Origin: RUG14300 sp964619685
GTDB lineage: Bacteria > Bacillota > Clostridia > Christensenellales > CAG-1252
Direction of reading: 5' to 3'
NCBI GenBank assembly: GCA_964619685.1
Contig: CAZUET010000043.1
Span: forward strand, 1 to 12,746
Length of the DNA stretch: 12,746 nucleotides
Shown here one piece after another: positions 6,907 through 12,746 of this stretch. The translations under genes and the position numbers were made by a program. The notes below the pieces were generated by a model. It was not told the origin of the DNA, did no database searches, and saw nothing but the letters and a program-made list of their open reading frames with translations. Numbering within the stretch: position 1 is the first letter of the stretch; each line of letters starts with the position of its first letter.

Positions 6907-7792
6907 TTACTCATTTTTATCCTTATTCATTTCAGCGAGCTGTTCCTTTAGTGCTTGTATCTCCGCTTGTGCCTCGGCAAGTGAGCTGTCTGTCGATGAT
7001 GCGACATTTTTCTTATTACTAATATAATTCGATAAAATAAATACACCAAATAATATTACTATAATAAGTATACATATCACCAAGCCCCATGTACTTTGAG
7101 CAAATAGCACTATCGAACCTAACCCTGCAAAGCGAATACCTGTATATTCACCTATCACATTATCCTCGGGTACAAGTTCTCTATCGGATATATTATTATT
7201 GATACCCTTTGTTCTATACAAAACCTGTCCGTCCTCGATAATCTTTTCGATGATTTGGTGGGTTACAACTGCACCGCTATTACTATTAGGATCAAAGAAT
7301 GATACAGTCATTCCTACCTCGATCTCACTTTTATCTATACTCTTGGTGATTATTAGGTCGCCTGCCTTAATATCGGGATCCATACTTTCGGTAAGTACTA
7401 TGAGTGGAGAATAACCACCTATAGACGGTACGCTATCGGGATTGACAAAGCTCTTAACCATCAACACCAGATTCATGATAAGAACAGNNNNNNNNNNNNN
7501 NNNNNNNNNNNNNNNNNNNNNNNNNNNNNNNNNNNNNNNNNNNNNNNNNNNNNNNNNNNNNNNNNNNNNNNNNNNNNNNNNNNNNNNTAGCGGATTTTTA
7601 AAAAAATTCACTGCGTTAGTATTTTTTTTGTTCCTTGATACTATCGGGATTGACAAAGCTCTTAACCATCAACACCAGATTCATGATAAGAACAGGAATC
7701 AATATAACGCATAGAATTAAGCCTATTATATTTAGCGGATTTTTAAAAAAATTCACTGCGTTAGTATTTTTTTTGTTCCTTGATACTTTCAT
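6907..7792 (-). CDS. SipW-like (S26B, ER-type) signal peptidase I, copy 2, interrupted by an assembly gap
   Basis: The true start is ATG at 7792, with AAGGA 8 nt upstream inside the end of the preceding gene. The assembled sequence is broken by 100 N plus duplicated 55-bp flanks. Joining 7792-7696 directly to 7487-6907 gives 678 bp, one clean frame of 225 aa, so the break is almost surely artificial. In that protein TM1 is at about 20-45, VLTESMDPD holds the catalytic Ser67, VVTHQII holds His109, and TKGINNNISD holds Asp134. The first Asp of the usual KGD motif is Ile here. TM2 lies at about 166-187 and is followed by a short coiled-coil-like tail (SLAEAQAEIQALKEQLAEMN). Ser and His place it in the SipW/ER-type branch. 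It probably processes the TasA-like proteins encoded downstream. Peptidase 1 has an acidic tail instead, hinting at different partners. Confidence 0.88.
7433..7487. repeat. 55-bp contig-end repeat B, left copy
   Basis: These 55 bases end exactly at the gap and are identical to 7641-7695. They code for part of TM1 and the residues following it in peptidase 2. This is best explained as overlapping contig ends that were scaffolded instead of merged. Confidence 0.9.
7488..7587. other. Assembly gap (100 N)
   Basis: Exactly 100 N, the usual placeholder for a gap of unknown size. The flanks duplicate each other, and the 37 bp that the gap seems to hide are present on its right side at 7696-7732. 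Confidence 0.98.
7588..7642. repeat. 55-bp contig-end repeat A, left copy
   Basis: This starts right after the gap and is identical to 7733-7787, which encodes the N-terminus of peptidase 2. It overlaps repeat B by two bases (CT at 7641-7642). That overlap is the only place where the A-to-B junction is seen. Confidence 0.9.
7641..7695. repeat. 55-bp contig-end repeat B, right copy
   Basis: Perfect copy of 7433-7487. From here the sequence continues into 7696-7732, the stretch missing at the left contig end. Confidence 0.9.
7733..7787. repeat. 55-bp contig-end repeat A, right copy
   Basis: Perfect copy of 7588-7642. This copy is in its natural context, running on into the true start codon of peptidase 2 at 7792-7790. 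Confidence 0.9.
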
Positions 7793-7795
7793 TGC

Positions 7796-8596
7796 TTATT
7801 CCTTATCATCATCCGAGGACGACTCTTCGCTCGCTTCCTTAGCCTTACGGCGTCTTTCTCTACGCTTTTCAAGAGCAAGTGCCTTCTTACGCTCCTTATC
7901 CTCTTCTATCTGCTTAAACACTAAATCAATTCCGTCCTTAACAACGCCTACAGCTGCAGGCTCGGTAACTCTAACAGTAGTGGCAGATTGCTTAATCTTA
8001 ACGGCGGATTCGTCGGCATAACTGTTAAAATCGCTATCTATTGGGGTAAATTGGCAAACCACCTCTCCACGCTTAATAGACATTCTTAACACACGATATG
8101 CACCGATTTTGTAGTCATAATAGCCTGTCTTTCTTAATTCCTTGACGCCGTTCTTGGAAAGTGCATGGCGTACAATGTCGTCAAAGAATACTTTATTCTC
8201 GGCAGATAACATAGAATACTTCTCTTCACATGTAAGATTTACTCTATTAAAGCTAACCGCTGACGGATCTTCTTTTTCCTCGGGAAGCTCTATAAGTTCT
8301 ACTCCGTCGGGAAGATCGTTATGCTCCTCTACCACATCGGACAATGGCTCGTCGCTAATATCCGAATCTACCGTAGGTTCGACATTTTCATCAGATCCTT
8401 CAGATATAGGTGCGTCAGATATAGGCGTTTCGTCTAAAGTCTCATCCTTATTTTCGTTTTCATCCGTATCCTTACCCTTGCGTCCTGTCTTGGATTCACG
8501 AACAATATCACGGACAATTACCATGACCGCAAATAGACAAAGCAGACATAAGAACAGCATAAAGATACTTACGATCACCAAAAGTACATTATCCAT
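7796..8596 (-). CDS. Membrane-anchored protein with acidic linker and basic helical tail, function unknown (266 aa)
   Basis: ATG at 8596 has AGGAG 7 nt upstream. The frame is open to 8674, but the extra 26 residues lack a comparable site. A single TM spans 4-29, followed by basic residues that put the rest in the cytoplasm. Residues 43-112 are a low-complexity Asp/Glu linker with DETPISDAPISEG-type repeats. Residues about 115-190 form a compact domain (EEKYSMLSAENKVFFDDIV, GYYDYKIGAYRVLRMSIKR). Residues 222-256 are a highly charged helix rich in Lys and Arg, and the tail is SSSDDDKE. I do not recognise the family. Its stop codon lies 3 nt before the ATG of SipW-like peptidase 2, so the two are almost certainly translated from one message. 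A role in controlling or assisting secretion is an inference from this alone. Confidence 0.8.
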   Translation of the reverse strand: MDNVLLVIVSIFMLFLCLLCLFAVMVIVRDIVRESKTGRKGKDTDENENKDETLDETPISDAPISEGSDENVEPTVDSDISDEPLSDVVEEHNDLPDGVELIELPEEKEDPSAVSFNRVNLTCEEKYSMLSAENKVFFDDIVRHALSKNGVKELRKTGYYDYKIGAYRVLRMSIKRGEVVCQFTPIDSDFNSYADESAVKIKQSATTVRVTEPAAVGVVKDGIDLVFKQIEEDKERKKALALEKRRERRRKAKEASEESSSDDDKE

Positions 8597-8673
8597 CTCA
8601 TTACTCCTTACATAAAATATTCTTAGTATACATATTGGGAGAAAAAAAGAAGTCCCCATTTTCTCGGTACGCA

Positions 8674-8696
8674 TACTTAGTTTCAGGTCCTAAGTA
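8674..8696. other. Leader hairpin upstream of the 266-aa gene
   Basis: TACTTAG and CTAAGTA form a 7-bp stem over 9 nt. It lies in the predicted 150-nt leader of the minus-strand operon, between the G-tract and the start codon. Role unknown. Confidence 0.35.
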
Positions 8697-8739
8697 AACC
8701 AATTTTTAGAAAAAAAACAATTTTCTCTTCCTCGGAATA

Positions 8740-8749
8740 CCCCCCCCCC
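8740..8749. repeat. Ten-base homopolymer (C on plus, G on minus strand) at the operon start site
   Basis: Ten C in a row stand out in very AT-rich DNA. On the minus strand they are G10, beginning 1-2 nt after the start site predicted from the promoter at 8758-8786. Such tracts change length by slippage, and G-runs in the first transcribed bases can also cause RNA polymerase slippage. Confidence 0.8.
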
Positions 8750-8757
8750 TCAATTAT

Positions 8758-8786
8758 ATATTACCATTTTAGTAAATGAATGGCAA
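8758..8786 (-). promoter_or_regulatory. Promoter of the secretion/fibre operon (extended -10)
   Basis: Reading leftward, the -35 box is TTGCCA (8786-8781), the spacer is 17 bp, and the -10 box is TAATAT (8763-8758). TGG precedes the -10 box, which gives the TGn extension. The predicted start is at about 8751-8750, some 150 nt before the ATG of the 266-aa gene. The spacing and match to the sigma-A pattern are good. Confidence 0.65.
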
Positions 8787-8875
8787 CAATTTTCCATTAT
8801 TTTTTTGCGTTTTTTTGTCATATTTTGAAAATATTTTGTTACATTTATCTAATTTTGTTTTTTTATATATTCCAT

Positions 8876-8893
8876 AGTAAACAGTTGTTTACT
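8876..8893. promoter_or_regulatory. Operator-like palindrome AGTAAACAGTTGTTTACT
   Basis: Two perfect 8-bp half-sites (AGTAAACA and TGTTTACT) are separated by 2 bp. This is the typical shape of a dimeric repressor site. It lies about 90 bp upstream of the leftward operon promoter and overlaps a possible rightward -35 box. The regulator is unknown. Confidence 0.5.
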
Positions 8894-8914
8894 TGCATCC
8901 CGTTATGATAGAAT
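8885..8914 (+). promoter_or_regulatory. Possible rightward promoter overlapping the palindrome
   Basis: TTGTTT (8885-8890), an 18-bp spacer and TGaTAGAAT with the -10 box at 8909-8914 (extended -10 form). No plus-strand gene follows. A transcript would run through the repeat region towards the terminator hairpin at 9189-9227, so it could only make a non-coding RNA. Tentative. Confidence 0.3.
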
Positions 8915-8930
8915 AATTGACAATGTTTCA

Positions 8931-9130
8931 GGCACGTCCGCAAGATACAAAACGACTGTGCCACTTCCGTCCAAGATACTGCAAGCATTTCCGTTAATTC
9001 GTCCGAAAGATACCAAATTGTTACACAATTTGATTCTCGCTTCGCTCAAATTTCGACTTCGCTCAGTATGACGGCGAAGAAGATTGCATCACTCAGTATG
9101 ACAGGACGGAAGTTAGTATGACGGCGGATA
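8931..9130. repeat. Composite, partly decayed palindromic repeat region
   Basis: This fills the 420-bp non-coding space to the right of the operon promoter. It holds fragments of the same family as 820-913 and 6841-6903: GTCCGCAAGATAC (8936-8948), CCGTCCAAGATAC, and CGTCCGAAAGATACC (9000-9014). The hairpin CAAATTGTTACACAATTTG (9014-9032) and three TCAGTATGACGG/AGG-like cores follow. GGCAC and GTGCC (8931-8962) form another stem. No gene is supported. Confidence 0.7.
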
Positions 9131-9182
9131 GGAGTATCACAGAACAAAAAAATATGACAGGACAAATGCTTGATACCCATGA

Positions 9183-9227
9183 ATAAAAAAGAATTAGCAC
9201 CGTTTTAAAGCGTTAGTGCTAATTCTT
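9183..9227 (-). terminator. Intrinsic terminator after the 381-aa gene
   Basis: A perfect 12-bp stem (AAGAATTAGCAC at 9189-9200 with GTGCTAATTCTT at 9216-9227) encloses a 15-nt loop and is followed on the minus strand by a run of T (9190-9185). It begins 7 nt past the stop codon at 9235. It cleanly ends the transglutaminase transcript. In the other direction the T-run is poor. Confidence 0.88.
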
Positions 9228-9234
9228 ATTTTCA

Positions 9235-10380
9235 TTAATGCGTACGAGATGATGAAAGACAGAATGTCATCAAAGAATGACAATATGCTAAGTATTGAGG
9301 CTTGAGCTGTTCGAGGGTTGCCGATACAGCCATATCCTTATCGAGTAATTGGCAATTAGTCAAATAATCAATAACGGCACCGAGTAAAAATGGATCAAAC
9401 ATTTTTCGGGGCGAAAAGAAGCTATTACGATATTTCAAATATGCTTTCTTTAATTTTTCGTTTTTCTCAATTCTCGATCGGTCAAACGGTACCCACAATA
9501 TCTTCTTTCGAGTAAAAAGCTTTTTATATTCCCTATCGTCGTACGGTTCGTTAGGAAGTAACTCGTGATTATAGTATTCGCTTGGAAGTAACGGAAAAAG
9601 CATTATTTCAAATATCTTATCACCGTTTACCGCCTTAATATGGCTTGTTTTGGTAAACGTGACTACACTATCGGTGCAAAGTTTACCATCAATATATAAT
9701 TCGCCGTTTATATCGACTTTTGACGGCTTACCCATAACAATGGGAGCATTTTCAAATACAGGAAACGGCATATGTTGTCTTATTGTATTCACAAAGTCGG
9801 TGTAGTCTAAAAAACCAAATATTTCCCAACCAAATGAAGTGCTTGCATTAGGTTCGAGTGTTGTTCGCTCAAAATAGCATCTAATAGTGCTTTCTTTACG
9901 TGGAGAGCGTCTTTTTATGTCTACCCTACTAATACTTCCGTCGGTCAAAACCAAGCCTAAACCACCGTTTTCGCCGTTCATTCGTGCATTACATACACAA
10001 AAGGTGTTTCCGCTGTGATAATACCGCATATAGGCTCGTCTATTTAATGCGACATCGGGTATATCTAAGCTATCCGCAAATACTATGCTTATATAGTAGC
10101 CGTCTTCGAGCCTTATTGCATTATCGGTATCATTTATTAAAGTGTAACGCTCTATTATCTTACCATCCTCGATACCACGCTCTACCGTTAAGCACAAGCC
10201 GTTATTGTATTCGTACTTTAATATATCCTTATCGCCTACATGCTCGCTTTCGGCTAAATAATTCAGTCCGTCGGGCAAACCAAACGCCCCTCGTGTCCAA
10301 CGAAAACGAGAGAAATCTCCTACTACGAATATATCGTCGATATGCCCCGATGTCGGGTGAAGGGTATAGCCTAATTCCAT
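9235..10380 (-). CDS. Unknown 381-aa protein, possibly with a beta-sandwich carbohydrate-enzyme-like domain
   Basis: The ATG at 10380 is 2 nt after the stop codon of the transglutaminase-domain gene, with no clear ribosome binding site, so translational coupling is likely. There is no signal peptide or TM. Residues about 1-205 are rich in strands with patterns such as RYTLINDTDNAIRLEDGYY and ERTTLEPNASTSFGWEIFG. These recall the beta-sandwich domains that precede catalytic domains in some polysaccharide-acting enzymes. Residues about 300-375 are basic and helical (KKAYLKYRNSFFSPRKMFD, LLGAVIDYLTNCQLL). I do not recognise the family and see no catalytic motif. It could be a shortened relative of a longer enzyme whose helical part is missing, since it stops soon after the helices begin. 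The terminator starts 7 nt beyond the stop. Confidence 0.75.
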   Translation of the reverse strand: MELGYTLHPTSGHIDDIFVVGDFSRFRWTRGAFGLPDGLNYLAESEHVGDKDILKYEYNNGLCLTVERGIEDGKIIERYTLINDTDNAIRLEDGYYISIVFADSLDIPDVALNRRAYMRYYHSGNTFCVCNARMNGENGGLGLVLTDGSISRVDIKRRSPRKESTIRCYFERTTLEPNASTSFGWEIFGFLDYTDFVNTIRQHMPFPVFENAPIVMGKPSKVDINGELYIDGKLCTDSVVTFTKTSHIKAVNGDKIFEIMLFPLLPSEYYNHELLPNEPYDDREYKKLFTRKKILWVPFDRSRIEKNEKLKKAYLKYRNSFFSPRKMFDPFLLGAVIDYLTNCQLLDKDMAVSATLEQLKPQYLAYCHSLMTFCLSSSRTH

Positions 10381-10382
10381 AT

Positions 10383-12746
10383 TTATTTCAAAATTATTTT
10401 CAGTATATCGTCATGCTTGAAGTATGTGCATTTTACATTCAATGCCTTTACCTCGTTTGAAATGTCGGTAAATTCGTAATCAAGCTTTATCTCGATTTGT
10501 GTTACACCCTTTGATTTAAGGGTAGAAACGATAGATTTCAATTCATCTCTCGATGTCGCATAATAAACATTTGAACAGCCTGTTGTGAAAAATTCGATAT
10601 TTCCGTCAGCGGGTATATCTACTATGCTGTTATGAGCGGAATCACAATTTTCCTTATGGGTCTTCGACGCATCCGACTCGTCTATTAAGAAATATCTGTG
10701 ATTGACATAACCCGAGCTTCTTCCCCAGGTTGCATCCGCTACATACCACTTACCGTCGATTTTGACCTTATTCCAAGCATGGTTTTCGCTTCTTGTATTA
10801 CTTACGCCCAATCCCGATACCTTAATGCACTCTATTCCTTCTATATTACACAATAGCTTAAACGCTGATGAGATACCGTCACATACGGCTATATGGTTTA
10901 TCATGGCACCGTATATATTAAAGGATGCAAGACTCGACACCTCGTTAGAGAATACCTTATACAACTCGTCTGCATCGGTATATGTGAGATATGGTGATAA
11001 TACACCGCTTAGAGCAGAATTATCTGCTATTGCTTCATTAATGACAGCCTTCATATCGCTCAAGCTCCGTCCTTGAATATTGGCACGTACATTGAAAAGC
11101 AAAAGCGCATTATCGTCATAGGTTATATGAGATACTAAATAATCGTATATAACACTCACCTTTTGTAAATCGCTCATACTATCGTCAACATAGGTTCTCA
11201 ATATATCGAGTGCCTCATTATAAACAGCTTCAGCCTTAGTTCCCGATATAAAGATGGGCTTGACACCGTAGGTCAAGAATTCTAATTCGGCAAGTGTGGC
11301 TATCTGCTCGGTAAGTCCAAAGGAATTGATTGCAAAATCATTAAAATCTGCCTTTCTTGTCGATTTTGTCAATGAAATTGTATTATCAAGGAGAGTTTGC
11401 TCGGTCATTCCGCTCGAAAGCATTTTTTCGGGGTGATAATTAAATGTAGCGGTTATAGTCACCTTAGCACCTAATGATTCAAGCGAATATCTACACGAGG
11501 TAGCAGTTTCGATAGTGTTGATTGCATCTTGGAAATATGAGGGCGTTGCCTTGACATATGCGGAGAAACGGTCGGAAAAATAGACATCTACCGACAAATA
11601 ACCATTAGGAAGATCGTCAGATACACTAACTCCGTCACCGCCGTTTGCTACATATTGCATTAAGGTAGCAAACTCCTCGGGCGAATCTATATATCTATCC
11701 ATTTCTATGCCGTTAATAGTATAAAAGGATGTAAGATAACTATTCATATCAAGTGTTGGCTTAATGGTGTATTCCGCACTCTTACCCAATGTCGGGCAGT
11801 TTATTATCAAGGTATGCTCTGACGTCCTATTGACCTCGACAGGCTCCATACTTACACAGCTTACAGCCGATTCTCCGTCCAACATATAGGTATGCTCACC
11901 GTCTACGCAGTCACAATCGAATGTAATATACTCGTCAACCGAGCTTATGTCATAGTTCAAACGCACATTATGTATCCCACCCTTAGAAGCGTATACCTTG
12001 ACGGTATATGAAGATATAATGTCGTTGGCATATACAGAATACTTATATATTCCCGATTCGAGAGATGATAAATAATTCTTATTCATTACAAGCTTACCGC
12101 CACTAAACGAATACCCGTATGGCGTTAGACCGTTACCGAACACGGTAAGATCGGTAACCGAAGTTTTACCGCTGATATTAAGGTTAGTTGGTTCCGATTT
12201 ATCAAATGCGTATATCGTTTTATCGGGACTAAAACCATCCACTATATAGTTTATCTTAATGGTAAAGTTACCGCCCTTTGCTGTTTTTATCTCAAGATCA
12301 CCGCTACCCGATTCAAAAGCGGATCTAAAAATAATAAGCTTATTAGCTGATGTCACATATTCCTTATTAAGCTCCTTACCGCCCAATTTGACCGAGGTTA
12401 CTTCGTCACCGTGGGTAAATATAGTTATAGATATATCTTCTCCGTTATAATCATAACTCAATTTATCAATAGTGGCAATAGTGGTAGATATCTCAAATTC
12501 GACTAAAACACTCTTTGTTTCTCCGCTGTTCTTGACGGTATAGCGAAGCTCATATGAGTGTTTTCCCTCGGGTAAGGTGTCAAGATAACGAGAATAAAGG
12601 GTTATACTTATTTGATTCACAAGACAGGTTTCTTCGCCGAGCTGTTCACCGTCTAAATACAATCCGCCTATCACATTGCGGTATGCTTTAATCGTTGCAA
12701 CGAGATCGCCACCGTGCTTAACATAATCACCAACAATGACCTTAGG
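10383..12746 (-). CDS. Transglutaminase-like domain protein with X2-like Ig modules (5' end cut by window edge)
   Basis: The frame is open to the right edge, giving 787 visible residues. A GTG at 12674 could start it, but in-frame coding-like sequence (KVIVGDYVKHGGDLVATIKA) continues upstream. At least two modules show the X2-type Ig pattern: one with GLYLDGEQL...LYSRYLDTLPEGKHSYEL, and one with TVFGNGLTPYGY...MNKNYLSSLESGIYKYSVY. The middle third is unassigned. The C-terminal part has QKVSVIYDYLVSHITYDDNA, AVCDGISSAFKLLC, ENHAWNKVKIDGKWYVADATW. This is the transglutaminase-like core, with Cys622, His656 and Asp671 counted from the edge. Such domains in bacteria act as cysteine proteases, amidases or cross-linkers of cell-surface protein or peptidoglycan. 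The Ig modules suggest an extracellular protein, though the N-terminus and any signal peptide lie outside the window. It shares a transcript with the 381-aa gene. Confidence 0.88.
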   Translation of the reverse strand, partial: PKVIVGDYVKHGGDLVATIKAYRNVIGGLYLDGEQLGEETCLVNQISITLYSRYLDTLPEGKHSYELRYTVKNSGETKSVLVEFEISTTIATIDKLSYDYNGEDISITIFTHGDEVTSVKLGGKELNKEYVTSANKLIIFRSAFESGSGDLEIKTAKGGNFTIKINYIVDGFSPDKTIYAFDKSEPTNLNISGKTSVTDLTVFGNGLTPYGYSFSGGKLVMNKNYLSSLESGIYKYSVYANDIISSYTVKVYASKGGIHNVRLNYDISSVDEYITFDCDCVDGEHTYMLDGESAVSCVSMEPVEVNRTSEHTLIINCPTLGKSAEYTIKPTLDMNSYLTSFYTINGIEMDRYIDSPEEFATLMQYVANGGDGVSVSDDLPNGYLSVDVYFSDRFSAYVKATPSYFQDAINTIETATSCRYSLESLGAKVTITATFNYHPEKMLSSGMTEQTLLDNTISLTKSTRKADFNDFAINSFGLTEQIATLAELEFLTYGVKPIFISGTKAEAVYNEALDILRTYVDDSMSDLQKVSVIYDYLVSHITYDDNALLLFNVRANIQGRSLSDMKAVINEAIADNSALSGVLSPYLTYTDADELYKVFSNEVSSLASFNIYGAMINHIAVCDGISSAFKLLCNIEGIECIKVSGLGVSNTRSENHAWNKVKIDGKWYVADATWGRSSGYVNHRYFLIDESDASKTHKENCDSAHNSIVDIPADGNIEFFTTGCSNVYYATSRDELKSIVSTLKSKGVTQIEIKLDYEFTDISNEVKALNVKCTYFKHDDILKIILK

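Noticed and set aside
6907..7656. Peptidase 2 starting at a TTG at 7656
   Set aside because: That start lies on the artificial junction of the two contig-end repeats. The ATG at 7792 with a good ribosome binding site gives a complete protein once the duplicates are merged.
7442..8021. Plus-strand frames across the gap and the start of peptidase 2
   Set aside because: They are antisense to well-supported genes and partly consist of N and duplicated contig ends.
8142..8615. 157-aa plus-strand frame opposite the 266-aa gene
   Set aside because: Its Ser-rich sequence is the mirror of the acidic linker codons, and it has no ribosome binding site or partner gene.
8597..8674. 26-residue N-terminal extension of the 266-aa protein
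   Set aside because: AGGAG is correctly placed only for the ATG at 8596. The extension lies in the predicted leader and overlaps a hairpin.
8923..8997. Short plus-strand frame after the possible rightward promoter
   Set aside because: It is about 24 codons, has no ribosome binding site, and is built from repeat sequence.
820..9130. CRISPR-like array
   Set aside because: The repeats are few, irregularly placed between genes, and not separated by spacers of even length. No cas gene is present.

Overview
The window is an AT-rich stretch in which every convincing gene lies on the minus strand, so the genes read from the right edge to the left. Good AGGAG-type ribosome binding sites, SipW-type signal peptidases and TasA/camelysin-like secreted proteins point to a low-GC Gram-positive (Bacillota, probably an uncultured Clostridia-like lineage). 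The DNA looks like a draft or metagenomic assembly. It has a 100-N gap, and three separate perfect direct repeats of exactly 55 bp sit at contig-end-like positions, which is the signature of a k=55 de Bruijn graph.

Layout in transcription order. (1) 12746-10383 is a secreted protein, cut by the right edge, with X2-like Ig modules and a C-terminal transglutaminase-like domain (Cys-His-Asp). It is followed after 2 nt by a 381-aa unknown protein and a strong intrinsic terminator at 9183-9227. (2) 9182-8597 is a control region with degenerate palindromic repeats, an 18-bp operator-like palindrome and an extended -10 promoter firing leftward, whose predicted start falls on a run of ten G (minus strand). 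(3) 8596-3469 is a secretion and surface-fibre locus. It holds a 266-aa membrane protein of unknown function, SipW-like peptidase 2 (interrupted by the gap but reconstructable to 225 aa), a 233-aa TasA-like protein, a 291-aa membrane-anchored relative, a second 233-aa TasA-like protein and SipW-like peptidase 1. (4) 3136-923 and 734-1 hold two larger secreted proteins with the same kind of signal segment. One is 737 aa and the other is cut by the left edge and looks like a beta-helix.

Working model (inference): the two S26B-type signal peptidases process the exported proteins that carry a hydrophobic segment ending in a Tyr-Ser/Ala-Lys/Arg-Tyr-like motif. The two small 233-aa paralogues would be fibre or matrix subunits, the 291-aa double-TM relative a membrane anchor or minor subunit, and the 737-aa and beta-helix proteins larger surface cargo. 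The layout recalls Bacillus tapA-sipW-tasA, but with two peptidases and at least five candidate cargo or anchor proteins. Intergenic gaps carry a family of short palindromic repeats (CGTCCGC...GCGGACG ends) whose central hairpin changes sequence while keeping its pairing.
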